The notes: generated by a model from the letters alone, not told the origin. A stretch of DNA of 64,000 nt from an uncultured Sulfitobacter sp. (GCA_905182645.1 CAJJCJ010000006.1:369008-433007); one strand, 5' to 3'. Shown: positions 1-9,171, counted from the first letter of the stretch. Translations and numbers: made by a program.

Positions 1-132
1 CGACAGCACAGCCATCTCGTGACACACATTAACCAGCTTTGCAGCATCGGTCATCTTTTCAGACTTCAGGCGCAGAATCGTCAATTTGTCGATCAGCTCG
101 CCAGGGGTAGTTGGGACAAAAATTTCCATCAT
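1..132 (-). CDS. DUF6165-like protein, partial at the window edge
   Basis: The minus strand reads MMEIFVPTTPGELIDKLTIL, then LRLKSEKMTDAAKLVNVCHE, and stays open to base 1, so only the first 44 residues are inside the window. The PGELIDKLTIL...KSEKM start resembles the small DUF6165 proteins found beside TPR or sulfotransferase genes in marine alphaproteobacteria; no biochemical role is known to me. The start overlaps the stop of an upstream coding fragment (TGA inside ATGATGG), so the two were translationally coupled. Either of two adjacent ATG codons could start it. Confidence 0.55.
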   Translation of the reverse strand, partial: MMEIFVPTTPGELIDKLTILRLKSEKMTDAAKLVNVCHEMAVLS

Positions 133-198
133 ATGCGATCTTCCAAATACTGACAAAGTGCTGTTTCCACTTCTGCAATCACACCTGACCACTGCAAC
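129..198 (-). pseudogene. C-terminal remnant of the gene upstream of the DUF6165-like gene
   Basis: The minus strand encodes QWSGVIAEVETALCQYLEDR and then one Ile before a TGA that overlaps the next gene's start. The reading frame runs up to the IS inverted repeat at 199 and does not resume beyond the IS at 832, so the insertion, perhaps with a deletion, removed the rest. The short helix-rich tail fits the end of a TPR or glycosyltransferase-like protein, but this is a guess. Confidence 0.45.
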
Positions 199-831
199 GG
201 GCCTTGTTGCATAGATCGGTGAGGGCGAATGGCTTGAAGAAAAGCATAAAACCACGCGCAAACGGCACTCTTGGCGCAAGCTGCACCTCGGTCTCGATCT
301 TGTCAGTGGCGAGATCGTCTGTTCCGAGTTGACCACAGATGAGGTCGGCGATACGACAGCGCTACCGGACCTGTTGGATCAAGTCGACAGCCCCGTTGAT
401 CTGTTTCTCGCAGATGGAGCTTACGATGGAGAACCCACATCTGACTTGCTTGTCGCTTGATTTGGATCGACAATCGAGGTCACGATCCCGCCTCCCAAAA
501 ACGCAGTACTGAGCCCAAACGCGGCACAGGAGCCGACAGTGCGCGATCACCATATCGCCAACATCGCAGCCCGCAGGCGGATGGCTTGGCAGAAAGCCTC
601 TGGCTACAATCAACGCAGCCGAGGCGAAACCCTCATGGGCCGCTGGAAGGCCGTCATCGGGCCCAAGCTAAAAGCTCGCGCCTTCGAAAACCAGAAAACG
701 GAAGCCAAGATTGGCGTCCGCATACTCAATCGGGTGACCGAACTTGGCCGTCCCAATTTCGAACGCACAGCCTAAATTCCGTCTCGGGTAGGGCCCGTTC
801 CGCGCCGCACCTGATCCCTGCAACACGGCCC
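199..831. mobile_element. IS5-family insertion sequence remnant
   Basis: Imperfect terminal inverted repeats are visible: gggccttgttgca at 199-211 and its complement tgcaacacggccc at 819-831, 12 of 13 matching. The first inverted repeat is followed almost at once by the middle of a transposase, so the 5' third is deleted; about 630 bp remain of the 800 to 900 bp usual for such elements. No convincing target duplication is visible, as expected after rearrangement. Confidence 0.7.
215..775 (+). pseudogene. IS5-family transposase, 5'-truncated with a nonsense codon
   Basis: One frame reads EWLEEKHKTTRKRHSWRKLH and onward through the DDE-domain segment DLFLADGAYDG. It then meets an in-frame TGA at 458-460 where the family normally has Arg, and continues in the same frame through STIEVTIPPPKNAVLSPNAA to a normal C terminus (LNRVTELGRPNFERTA). 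A C-to-T change of CGA would explain the stop. The N-terminal part and one catalytic Asp are missing, so the gene cannot be active. Confidence 0.8.
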
Positions 832-858
832 CAAAATAGCACATCGGTGGTTTTGGGG
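829..858 (-). terminator. Possible hairpin terminator after ynjD
   Basis: Perfect 8-bp arms ccccaaaa and ttttgggg enclose 14 bases just beyond the ynjD stop. No run of T follows on the minus strand, and the left arm overlaps the IS inverted repeat, so the role is uncertain. Confidence 0.3.
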
Positions 859-871
859 GCATGCACAAGCG

Positions 872-1513
872 TCAATGAAGCGGGGATAGGGTCACAATAT
901 CACCACCCGCAGCGGCAGCATCTTCAGCATCATGAGTGACCATCAGAACGGGCAGTGCGCGGGCTTTGGCACGGGCAAATACTAGTTCGCGGACTTGGGC
1001 GCGCAACGCGGTATCAAGCCGCGAAAACGGCTCATCCAGCAGTAAACCGCAGGGGTCCGACAACAGCATCCGCATCAAAGCAACGCGGGCTTTTTGCCCA
1101 CCAGACAATGTCGCCGGATCACGGTCCGCAAACCCGTCCAGCCCGACCTCTGCCAAGGCTTCGTCAATGCGGGTTTGCCTGTCCACCTTGGACCCACCAG
1201 CACGCAGACCAAACGCCAAATTTGCACCCACAGACAAATGCGGAAACAGCAGATCGTCTTGAAACAATATCCCAACGCGGCGCTGGTACGCGGGCGCATC
1301 GGTGACGTCCATACCGTCCAAAATTATCGTGCCCGTCGCCGAAAAATCTTGGGCCAGCGTGCCCGTAATGAAAGCAAGCAGCGTGGACTTTCCAACCCCA
1401 GACGGCCCCATAACTGACAGAACTTCCCCTGGGCCAATATGACGGGACAATGACAAAAGCGGCGCACCGTTCTTCAATATTGTCACATCGCGCAGTGTTA
1501 GACCCCTATCCAT
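872..1513 (-). CDS. ynjD: ABC transporter ATP-binding protein, YnjD type
   Basis: This cytoplasmic ATPase drives the YnjBCD importer. Walker A is GPSGVGKST, the signature is LSGGQKARVAL, and Walker B with the catalytic Glu is GLLLDEPF, followed by the switch VTHD. I chose the ATG giving MDRGLTLRDV, which overlaps the ynjC stop by 8 bases; the longer ORF start would run 14 residues into ynjC. About 213 residues is normal for YnjD and ThiQ-like ATPases. It is last in a ynjF-B-C-D minus-strand group. The natural substrate of Ynj systems is not established; the family is close to thiamine, iron and sulfate importers. Confidence 0.85.
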   Translation of the reverse strand: MDRGLTLRDVTILKNGAPLLSLSRHIGPGEVLSVMGPSGVGKSTLLAFITGTLAQDFSATGTIILDGMDVTDAPAYQRRVGILFQDDLLFPHLSVGANLAFGLRAGGSKVDRQTRIDEALAEVGLDGFADRDPATLSGGQKARVALMRMLLSDPCGLLLDEPFSRLDTALRAQVRELVFARAKARALPVLMVTHDAEDAAAAGGDIVTLSPLH

Positions 1514-3218
1514 ACCGCAGTCCTTTTCTGTTGCGCCACACAATTGCAGGCACAATCAAAGCCAGTGCAAACAGGATCAGCGCGGCACCCGTTTGCATTA
1601 AACCGTAAACACCAATGGCACGACGATCACCGCCTGACGCCAGTGCGACAGCCTCAGTCGTTAGGGTGGCCACGCGTCCGCCACCAATCAACAACGTCGC
1701 CAGATACTGCCCGACCGACACCGAAAACCCAACAGCCGCGGCCGTCAAAACTGGACGCAATAACATCGGCAATCGCACCTTCCAAAGGACACGGTCAGGA
1801 CGCGCGCCCAGCGCATTTGCAATCACCCCCATCCGCACATCCCACGCACGGAACGGATCCGCCAATGATAAAAACACATAAGGCAGCACAAACACCAGAT
1901 GAGCCAGCATCACAGGCAACCGCCCGACATCCGCCCCAATGTTCAACATCAATGTCTGCAAGCCCGGCAGGAACGCAGTCTGCGGCACCAGCAATGGCAA
2001 ATAAAGCAACCATATACCCCGCGACGACAGGCGCAAACCATAGCGGTACTCGGCCTCCAAGCAGCCTACCGTAAGAGCCAGCGCTGCGAGCGTGACCACA
2101 GCGGCAATCAACGCCGTTTCACCCAGTGCTTCCACCGTTCCTGGCCCAAAACGCATCCAATTTCGTCCGCTCAACTGATCGGGCAGAAAATCAGGAAAGC
2201 TCCAATATCCTGCAAACGACCAGACGCCCAAAACCACAATGCCAGCAAGCACAAGAAACGCACAAACGATCCCTGCAGTTAGGGCCAATCCTCCAACAAT
2301 AGGGTCGATTTTTCCGCGCGTACCAGACATAATCCAGCGATGCCCAAGGACCGTGACAATGGCTTCACCAATGCGCCAAGCCATCAACGCGCCAATGACC
2401 AACGCCAGTTGCAACAACGCAGCAGCGGCCCCTTGCAAACGCATCGCCAAGTCGGGGTCAGACATAAGACGCACAATATAAACAGAAAGGCTCGGCGGGG
2501 TGTTCGGTCCCAAAATAACGGCGACATCGACGACCGACATTGAATAGGCCAATACCACATAAACCGGCAGCCTGATTTGCGCATAAACGCGCGGGAACAC
2601 GGTTTTCAGCCAGCCCGTCAAACGGCCATAACCCAGCGCTTTGGCCACTGCAGCACTGCGTCCAGTATCAGCTTGGCCAAGTGCGGCGAGCGTGATCAGC
2701 AGCAAGAACGGCACCTCTTTGATGACCAATCCGGCCATCATCGTCAGGCCCCAAGTGTCTTGAACGATCAACAAATCAGGTGGTCGGTCCCAGCCCGTGA
2801 TTGCAGGTGAAACTGCCCGCGACAGCCACCCAGACGGGGTGATCAAAAACGCCAACCCAAACGCGGCAGCAGCGTGGGGAACCGACAACAATGGCGACAG
2901 CAACCGTTCTAAGAACCGGAACGCGGGGGTGCCAGACCAGCCAGCTGTCAACAGCGCAACAATGGTCAACGCCAGTGCTGTTGCACCAACACCCACGCCA
3001 ACAGACAGCATAACGGCGCGCGGCAATCCGGCCCAATCAAACAAATCATAAAACGGGGATAGCGTCGGACCTGTCAGTCCCGCGGCAGGCAAATGCCCAA
3101 ACGCGGGCAAAATAGTGCCGTAAAGCCCCGCAATCACTGGTCCAAGCATCGCGAGCAACGTTATTGCAGGCAACACAGGCAAAACGCGCCGTGACTTGTG
3201 ATCGTGGCGCGTTTTCAC
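1506..3218 (-). CDS. ynjC: ABC transporter permease, YnjC type (double-length)
   Basis: A long hydrophobic protein with two fused permease halves, as in YnjC and the ThiP/FbpB group. EAA-like loops are visible in each half (AKALGYGRLTGWLKTVFPR and ANALGARPDRVLWKVRLP). The ORF is open for 53 residues into ynjB. I prefer a GTG start (VKTRHDHKSRRVLPVLPAI) 13 bp after the ynjB stop, giving 570 residues. An ATG at 3266 is an alternative and no strong ribosome site favours either. It forms the inner-membrane channel with YnjD. Confidence 0.8.
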   Translation of the reverse strand: MKTRHDHKSRRVLPVLPAITLLAMLGPVIAGLYGTILPAFGHLPAAGLTGPTLSPFYDLFDWAGLPRAVMLSVGVGVGATALALTIVALLTAGWSGTPAFRFLERLLSPLLSVPHAAAAFGLAFLITPSGWLSRAVSPAITGWDRPPDLLIVQDTWGLTMMAGLVIKEVPFLLLITLAALGQADTGRSAAVAKALGYGRLTGWLKTVFPRVYAQIRLPVYVVLAYSMSVVDVAVILGPNTPPSLSVYIVRLMSDPDLAMRLQGAAAALLQLALVIGALMAWRIGEAIVTVLGHRWIMSGTRGKIDPIVGGLALTAGIVCAFLVLAGIVVLGVWSFAGYWSFPDFLPDQLSGRNWMRFGPGTVEALGETALIAAVVTLAALALTVGCLEAEYRYGLRLSSRGIWLLYLPLLVPQTAFLPGLQTLMLNIGADVGRLPVMLAHLVFVLPYVFLSLADPFRAWDVRMGVIANALGARPDRVLWKVRLPMLLRPVLTAAAVGFSVSVGQYLATLLIGGGRVATLTTEAVALASGGDRRAIGVYGLMQTGAALILFALALIVPAIVWRNRKGLRYG

Positions 3219-3231
3219 GTCGGTTGACAGC

Positions 3232-4431
3232 TTACTGCGCAACGCCGTAACGATCCGCCCAATCATCAGCCAAACGCGTGGCCCAGCTTGGGTGCGGCTC
3301 CGCTTGAACAGTGCCCCGATCAGCTGGCGACAAGGTCGCAATGCCAAGATCAAGCCCATCAAACACCGCTCGTTCATCTGCGGTAATCGCGGTCATATCC
3401 AAGACCGTGCCATAACCCAAAATCGCAGGGTCCTGCGCGCGGGCCTGCGCCTCTGGAGACATCAAGAAGTTGGCGACAATCATCGCGCCCGCCTTGGACC
3501 CTGAATTGTAAGGAACAGTCACAAACGACGCATTCCCGATTGTGCCCTTGTCCAACACAAAGGTGCGCACGGTGTCTGGCAATTCAAAGTTGGCAATCGC
3601 AGTCGACGCAGCACCGGGGCTAAACGAAATCGACAGATCCAGTTCATCATCAGCAATCAGTGGGAACATCGCGGTGCCTGTCGCAGGATATGCCTTACCT
3701 TCACGCCACAGGTTTGGGGTCAATGCATCAAGATATGCCCAAAGCGGGGCAGAAACTTCGGCATAATTTTCATCCGTCGCTGGGGCGGACAGAACGCTCG
3801 CATCTGGCAAGATATCAACCAAAACTTGCTTGAGAAACGTCGTGCCCAAGAAATCTGGCGGCTGTGGATAGCTAAAGCGACCGGGGTTCGCCTGCGCCCA
3901 CTCCAGCAACGCCTGCATGGACCCAACACGCTCAGGCATGTCAGCAGTGTCATGTACAAACACAACCTGCGCCATGGCCCACGGGCTTTCAAACCCATCG
4001 GTTGGGACCGTGAAATCGGACTGCACAGTTTTTTCGGCAACATCCACAACCGACCAGTTCGGCAACTGCTCTGCATAAGGACCAAACAACAGGTCGGCCT
4101 CTTTCATAGCAGCAAAGTTTACGCCGTTAATCCAGATCATATCGATGGCACCATCATCGTTTTCACCAGCCTGCTTTTCAGCAAGAACGCGGGTAACAGC
4201 GTCAGCGGTATTGGTCAGCTTCACATGCTCAAGTATGACACCGTAATCCTCGGACACACGCGATCCAACCCATGCCAAGAAATCGTTTGTGGTGGTCGAT
4301 CCACCCCATGCGTTCCAATATACGGTTTGACCCTTGGCCTCTGCCTTAACAGCATCCCAATCCGCTGGATTAGGGTCTGCAATTGCCGCCACAGGGGCGA
4401 TAAGCGCAGCAAGAATAGCAAGATGTTTCAT
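3232..4431 (-). CDS. ynjB: ABC transporter periplasmic substrate-binding protein, YnjB type
   Basis: The protein starts MKHLAILAALIAPVAAIA, a Sec signal peptide cleaved near AIA/DPN, so it is periplasmic. The mature part has the family-1 solute-binding look (TVYWNAWGGSTTTNDFLAW, IDMIWINGVNF) and about 399 residues in total, matching E. coli YnjB. The ATG at 4431 is preceded by aaagga at correct spacing; the ORF track's first codon is a TTG one codon earlier. It sits directly upstream of the permease and ATPase genes. The substrate is unknown. Confidence 0.85.
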   Translation of the reverse strand: MKHLAILAALIAPVAAIADPNPADWDAVKAEAKGQTVYWNAWGGSTTTNDFLAWVGSRVSEDYGVILEHVKLTNTADAVTRVLAEKQAGENDDGAIDMIWINGVNFAAMKEADLLFGPYAEQLPNWSVVDVAEKTVQSDFTVPTDGFESPWAMAQVVFVHDTADMPERVGSMQALLEWAQANPGRFSYPQPPDFLGTTFLKQVLVDILPDASVLSAPATDENYAEVSAPLWAYLDALTPNLWREGKAYPATGTAMFPLIADDELDLSISFSPGAASTAIANFELPDTVRTFVLDKGTIGNASFVTVPYNSGSKAGAMIVANFLMSPEAQARAQDPAILGYGTVLDMTAITADERAVFDGLDLGIATLSPADRGTVQAEPHPSWATRLADDWADRYGVAQ

Positions 4432-4443
4432 CAAGATGGTCCT

Positions 4444-5052
4444 TTAGTCAGTATAAGTCTGTTTGGCGCTGTAAATGCGCAAGATAGCAGTCGCAAAGCA
4501 TAGTGCGCCAAACACATAAGACAGCGGCACAAAATATGTGGGAAACAGACAAAGTAGGACAAAGAACGCAATCGTCTCGGTCCCTTCCAGAATGCCGTTA
4601 GAATAGTAAAGCGACTTTTGCCCCTGCGCATCGGTCTTATGACCGTGCTTTTCCGCAAGAATGGCAAAGCCCAAAAAGCTGGTGCCGTTGAAGTAGAACG
4701 CCATCAACAAAAACGCGCCTGCGGCCCCGTTCGTTGTTGGGTCAGCAAAGACAAACGCCGCTGGAATAGCGCCGTAAAACAGAAAGTCCGCGGCGATATC
4801 GAAGTAGCCGCCAAAATCGGTGGTACAAGTCGCCCGCGCAACAGCGCCATCAAGCCCATCTGCGACCCGGCTGGCAAGCAGTGGAAATAATGCCAAGAAC
4901 GGTGCGCCCAGCGCGATACAAATCGCCGAAATTAGACCCAAACAAAGGCCAATCAGCGTCACATCGTCTGCACTGATCCCACGCGCCGCAATCATCCGGC
5001 CAGCTTCATTCAGCGGCGGATCAATCAATCGGCGGGCATACCGGTCAAGCAT
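4444..5052 (-). CDS. ynjF: CDP-alcohol phosphatidyltransferase, YnjF type
   Basis: The CDP-alcohol phosphotransferase motif D-G-x2-A-R-x(n)-G-x3-D-x3-D appears as DGLDGAVARATCTTDFGGYF followed by DIAAD. Several hydrophobic helices follow, so it is an integral membrane enzyme moving a phosphatidyl group from a CDP lipid to an alcohol acceptor. 202 residues agrees with E. coli YnjF. aaagga precedes the ATG. It precedes ynjB by only 12 bp and is probably the first gene of the operon, whereas in E. coli ynjF is last and ynjE lies between. The acceptor alcohol is unknown. Confidence 0.8.
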   Translation of the reverse strand: MLDRYARRLIDPPLNEAGRMIAARGISADDVTLIGLCLGLISAICIALGAPFLALFPLLASRVADGLDGAVARATCTTDFGGYFDIAADFLFYGAIPAAFVFADPTTNGAAGAFLLMAFYFNGTSFLGFAILAEKHGHKTDAQGQKSLYYSNGILEGTETIAFFVLLCLFPTYFVPLSYVFGALCFATAILRIYSAKQTYTD

Positions 5053-5131
5053 AAAGGTCCTTTCAAACTAGGCACCTTGTGGCCCAGCAAACCGTTTCAC
5101 GCAATCGACATGACAAAAACGTGAGGCAAGC

Positions 5132-7129
5132 CTAGCCAACTGCAATACGCGGACGACCTTGGGCGGTAACTTTGACCGATGCCTCAATGAACATCGGCTG
5201 GCCCTCAATATCGACCTGTTTAATGTTCCGGGCCACGGTGAACCGGATTTCCTCCACACCAGCAGCACGCGCGCTTTCCCCCGCCTCAGAGCGCAAGGCA
5301 TCTTCCAACGCGGTCATCGCATCATCGGCTGTCAAAAATTGGCGGATACCTTCCGGCAAATGAACCGCAAACGATCCGGCTCCTGGACTGGTCACAGTGC
5401 CACTTGCGCGCATCGCAACCTGCCCGACAACAGCCCCAATCGCGTTGGCAACGCCCGCATGTTTGGGCAAAATCATGCGTGTGTTCAGGCGTTCACCAAC
5501 AGCGACGTAATAAGCAGCAGCAGACGCGCCAAGCCCGATTACAGGCACGCCAAGCCGCAGATCAACCTGCACGACACCGCTATGCTGGCTCAAGCCAGCC
5601 ATTGTCAGCGGATGGGAGGCCAACACATCGGGTTGCGGCCAACCGTCTTCGTCGAACGCCGCCTGCAACAGGCAATCCACCGTTTGTTTTGTCAGCTGAT
5701 CAATCACCATCTGGGCCATCGCATCAGGCCCTGATGCCAGCCGATCACCTGATCCAATGCGCCTGCGTGCAAACAGCGTCAGCGCCTTGGTTGCGGCATT
5801 CGTGTCCCAGACATCAAGACGACCCAACGTATGAGATGCATCCGACGGGGTCACACCGGCAATCATCACCATGCCGCGCGTGACAAGACGCATCAACGCG
5901 GGGTGTTCCATGCGGGTCGCCGCAGCTTCGCCGGCACGCAAAGGACCATTTAGCAGACGGGTTGCAACAGCGGTTTCGCGGGCATCAAGCCCCTCTGGCA
6001 GGACCGTAAAAATCGGTATCGCAAATTGGCCACCATCAGCTGGCGGCACGTCGCTTGAGAGACAACGATCCAGCAAGCGGTGCACCAGCTCTGGATGATC
6101 GCGCGCCGCCAGCGCAATCGGCATCAACCGGCGCGGCCCAAGCCGCAAGCCACCGCCCAAGCCGTCAACAACGTGCACTTCGCTGTCGCCACCAAGGCCA
6201 GTCGTGCGCATCGCAACCGCCTCTACCATTGTGCGGTACGGACCAACGCGGGCACCTTGTGGGTCAATTTTTGGGCGTCCGGCCTGTAATAGACACACAT
6301 CCGTGGTCGTTCCGCCAATGTCAGACACCAATGCATCTTGCTCGCCTGTCAACCAAGACGCGCCAGCAATCGACGCCGCAGGGCCAGATAAAATCGTTTC
6401 AATCGGCTTTTCGCGGGCAACATCTGCAGACACCAAGGCACCGTCACCGCGCACAACCATCAGGCGGGCATCAATACCGACATGGGCCAAATGGCCTTCA
6501 CAGGCACCGATTAGTCCGTCGATCATCCCGATCAAACGGGCGTTCAGCACGGCGGTTAACGCACGCTTCGGCCCGCCCAATGCAGACGACAGCTCGTGCG
6601 AACAGGTCACAGGTTTCCCCATCAAATCGCGGATCAGATCACGGGCAGCAACCTCATGCGCAGCATTGCGCGTGGCGAAACTTGCGGCGATGGCAAACCC
6701 TGTGACACCCGCATCAAGGCCGCGCACCGCACTTTCTAACGCAGCCAAATCCAACGGCATGACCTCGGTGCCAGCGTGGGAATGGCCACCGGCCAATGCG
6801 ATAACCGGGTCACCACGCAACGCATCCGTCAGACCAGCACGGCCCAGCTCGGCAGGGTCAAATCCAATAAACACCAGCGCAATGCGACCACCTTGGCCTT
6901 CAACCAACGCATTCGTGGCAAGCGTCGTAGACAGGGACACCATCGCGACCTCGGCAGGATCAATCGCAGCATCAGCCAATGCCGCATCAATCGCAGCACC
7001 AACCCCAACGGCCAAATCTGGACGGGACGTCAGCGCCTTGGCGCTTGCCAAAACCGCATCCGTCGCCTCATCCAAAATCACCGCGTCAGTATACGTACCA
7101 CCGGTATCGACACCCAAAAGATACGCCAT
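5132..7129 (-). CDS. Hydantoinase/oxoprolinase subunit A-like protein
   Basis: The N terminus MAYLLGVDTGGTYTDAVILD is the ATP-binding start of the HyuA/OplahA family, and SDIGGTTTDVCLL is the second phosphate-binding motif of the actin-like fold. The family opens cyclic amides such as hydantoins or 5-oxoproline with ATP, normally with a HyuB partner. At 665 residues it is full length, but no hyuB is adjacent. A gagg-like ribosome site precedes the ATG. It lies 79 bp upstream of ynjF on the same strand and might be co-transcribed with the ynj genes. Orphan HyuA-like proteins may have another substrate, so the reaction is only a family-level call. Confidence 0.75.
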   Translation of the reverse strand: MAYLLGVDTGGTYTDAVILDEATDAVLASAKALTSRPDLAVGVGAAIDAALADAAIDPAEVAMVSLSTTLATNALVEGQGGRIALVFIGFDPAELGRAGLTDALRGDPVIALAGGHSHAGTEVMPLDLAALESAVRGLDAGVTGFAIAASFATRNAAHEVAARDLIRDLMGKPVTCSHELSSALGGPKRALTAVLNARLIGMIDGLIGACEGHLAHVGIDARLMVVRGDGALVSADVAREKPIETILSGPAASIAGASWLTGEQDALVSDIGGTTTDVCLLQAGRPKIDPQGARVGPYRTMVEAVAMRTTGLGGDSEVHVVDGLGGGLRLGPRRLMPIALAARDHPELVHRLLDRCLSSDVPPADGGQFAIPIFTVLPEGLDARETAVATRLLNGPLRAGEAAATRMEHPALMRLVTRGMVMIAGVTPSDASHTLGRLDVWDTNAATKALTLFARRRIGSGDRLASGPDAMAQMVIDQLTKQTVDCLLQAAFDEDGWPQPDVLASHPLTMAGLSQHSGVVQVDLRLGVPVIGLGASAAAYYVAVGERLNTRMILPKHAGVANAIGAVVGQVAMRASGTVTSPGAGSFAVHLPEGIRQFLTADDAMTALEDALRSEAGESARAAGVEEIRFTVARNIKQVDIEGQPMFIEASVKVTAQGRPRIAVG

Positions 7130-7199
7130 TCAACTGCCCTCACATATTTGGCAGAAACAACCACTGTTCAAGGCAGCTGACCATCCCAAATGCGACACA

Positions 7200-7457
7200 T
7201 CAGGTTGCTATGCAAATCGGGGCACCGGTACTGTCACGAACTACAAACAACTCCGACGCAAACGTGTAGAAATAGCACCCATCAGGATCACGGTTCACCT
7301 CAGAGCGATCAATGTCCGACGGGATCGCTGCGTCCACAGACAGCGGCAACAACAACGGATCGACCACAGGACGGGCACATGCCGACAAAATGAATAACCC
7401 GACCATCAAGCCGCATTTTACCACCCACGTATTACTGTCATTCAAGCTGATCGTCAT
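7200..7457 (-). CDS. Small predicted lipoprotein
   Basis: An 85-residue protein with the lipobox LSAC after a hydrophobic stretch (CGLMVGLFILSAC), so it is probably exported and lipid-anchored at Cys 27. The rest (DPDGCYFYTFASELFVVRDS) shows no domain I know. It could start at a later codon, but the earlier ATG gives a fuller signal peptide with a basic residue. It runs divergently from the TetR gene, sharing about 65 bp of promoter DNA. Confidence 0.55.
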   Translation of the reverse strand: MTISLNDSNTWVVKCGLMVGLFILSACARPVVDPLLLPLSVDAAIPSDIDRSEVNRDPDGCYFYTFASELFVVRDSTGAPICIAT

Positions 7458-7522
7458 TGAGTCTGGGCCCTTGTCATGTTTTCAGTGTCATCGGAATAAA
7501 ACTATGCCACGATGGATGGAAT

Positions 7523-8122
7523 ATGACAAAACCAGCGACCCGCATACAACAAAAAAACCGTTCCACGATCCTGTCTGCGGGACTAGACGTCTTTTCACAA
7601 TTTGGGTTCCGTGGTGCCACGGTCGACCAAGTCGCAACAGCGGCTGGTTTGTCAAAACCGAACTTGCTGTATTATTTCCCATCAAAAGAAGCGATCCACC
7701 AAGAGGTGCTGGCGTCTTTGCTCGATCTTTGGCTCGATCCTCTGCGGGACATGGACGCCGATGGCGATCCGATCACGGAAATTCTGACGTACGCGCAGCG
7801 TAAACTAGACCTTAGCCGCGACTACCCGCGTGAAAGCAGATTATTTGCCAATGAAATCCTGCAAGGCGCGCCGCGATTGGCGTACACACTTCCTACCCTG
7901 AAATCCTTGGTAGATGAAAAAGCAGCGATCATCCAAACATGGGTTAATGACGACAAAATCGCCGTAATAGACCCTTATCACCTGATATTCTTGATCTGGG
8001 GACAGACACAGCACTACGCTGATTTTGATGTGCAAGTCCGCGCGGTTTTAGGGTCCGATGACCCCTATCCAGGGGCCGCAATATTTCTCGAACACACCCT
8101 GCGCAGGTTGCTTGCGCCTTAA
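7523..8122 (+). CDS. TetR-family transcriptional regulator, RutR/YcdC-like
   Basis: A helix-turn-helix occupies the first 60 residues (ILSAGLDVFSQFGFRGATVD, then AGLSKPNLLYYFPSKEAI), the typical sequence of RutR-like regulators, and the C-terminal domain is of the YcdC type. The start MTKPATRIQQ is chosen because the longer ORF start coincides with the divergent lipoprotein start and its extra 22 residues look non-coding. RutR itself senses uracil; the neighbours here are not rut genes, so the ligand is unknown. Its end overlaps the convergent dehydrogenase gene by 4 bp. Confidence 0.8.
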   Translation: MTKPATRIQQKNRSTILSAGLDVFSQFGFRGATVDQVATAAGLSKPNLLYYFPSKEAIHQEVLASLLDLWLDPLRDMDADGDPITEILTYAQRKLDLSRDYPRESRLFANEILQGAPRLAYTLPTLKSLVDEKAAIIQTWVNDDKIAVIDPYHLIFLIWGQTQHYADFDVQVRAVLGSDDPYPGAAIFLEHTLRRLLAP

Positions 8123-9030
8123 AACGAAAACGGGGCGACGTTGATACGTTTGCCCAATGTCATCGCATCAGACACATGCACCATTGGGGCCAAATCCACA
8201 TCGGACCGCCCTTCGCGCACAAGCGTTGCCATATGATGATATAGCGCGGGATATTCGTCCAACGTCGTACCCGCGACCTCCACATCATTGATCACACAGC
8301 GATTACCGCCATCCAACAAGGCCACGACATCACCGCCAGCGCGCAGGGTCATTTCCCACATCTGACGACCTTCGTTTAGCCAGTCCAACTCCATCGTAAG
8401 ATCACCACTAAACTGAACGGAGGCGGCAATCGGCGTGAACTTGTTCGCTGGAAACTGCAACTCGGCGCTTTTGATATGCACAGGGGCTGGCAGAACATTA
8501 GTCAAGATCGACAAGGCGTTGATACCTGGGTCAAACACACCCATGCCGCCCGGCTCGAAAATCCAGTCTTGATCGGGGTGCCAACGGCGCACATCTTCTT
8601 TCCAATCGATATGACCACCAGTGACGACCTTATCCGACAGAAATACCTTCGCAGCAGCGACGCCCTTGGCCATGCGGCTATGCCACGTGGTATAAAGCGA
8701 CACACCTCGGGCGGCAGCCATCGTCTGCAAATCTTGCACCTCGGCCAACGTCGCACCCGGTGGTTTTTCCAGCATCACATGACGGCCAGCAGCAATCGCG
8801 CGCGCGGCATAATCATAGCGCGGGACAGGCGGCAGACATAATGAAATGGTATGAATATCTTGGCGCTCAGCCAGCATTGCATCGAAATCCGAATATGATG
8901 GAACACCTTCAACAGTGCCCGCACGACTAACCGTCGCGGCCAAGGTCCAGTCACCGCTCGCAGCAATCGCAGGCACGTGCTGATCAACAGCGATCTTTCC
9001 AATACCAACAAGGCAAATTGGCTGTTCCAT
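8119..9030 (-). CDS. Gfo/Idh/MocA oxidoreductase, D-galactose 1-dehydrogenase-like
   Basis: The N-terminal Rossmann segment CLVGIGKIAVDQHVPAIAAS and the catalytic EKPPGAT with WKEDVRRWHP and PGGMGVFDPGINALSI match NAD(P)-dependent D-galactose/L-arabinose 1-dehydrogenases, which make the aldonolactone in the De Ley-Doudoroff pathway. The start MEQPICLVGI has gaggagc upstream, so the 37 extra residues in the ORF track are dropped; 303 residues is normal. The gene is divergent from the class II aldolase operon and convergent with tetR. Other sugar substrates are possible. Confidence 0.75.
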   Translation of the reverse strand: MEQPICLVGIGKIAVDQHVPAIAASGDWTLAATVSRAGTVEGVPSYSDFDAMLAERQDIHTISLCLPPVPRYDYAARAIAAGRHVMLEKPPGATLAEVQDLQTMAAARGVSLYTTWHSRMAKGVAAAKVFLSDKVVTGGHIDWKEDVRRWHPDQDWIFEPGGMGVFDPGINALSILTNVLPAPVHIKSAELQFPANKFTPIAASVQFSGDLTMELDWLNEGRQMWEMTLRAGGDVVALLDGGNRCVINDVEVAGTTLDEYPALYHHMATLVREGRSDVDLAPMVHVSDAMTLGKRINVAPFSF

Positions 9031-9171
9031 GCGGTGGCTCCTCGTAAAGTTATCCAGATCAGGCATCCCCCATATCAATCGAATGTTCAAGTACCGCTCA
9101 GATGTCGCATTCAAGCTTGAATGAACTTTGATCCGCTGCAAATATCAACGCAACACACCAAGGGGAACATC

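Noticed and set aside
6204-7397. 397-residue plus-strand ORF opposite the HyuA-like gene
   Set aside because: It is an antisense shadow of a clear gene, with Ala/Pro/Arg/Ser-rich low-complexity composition and no motif.
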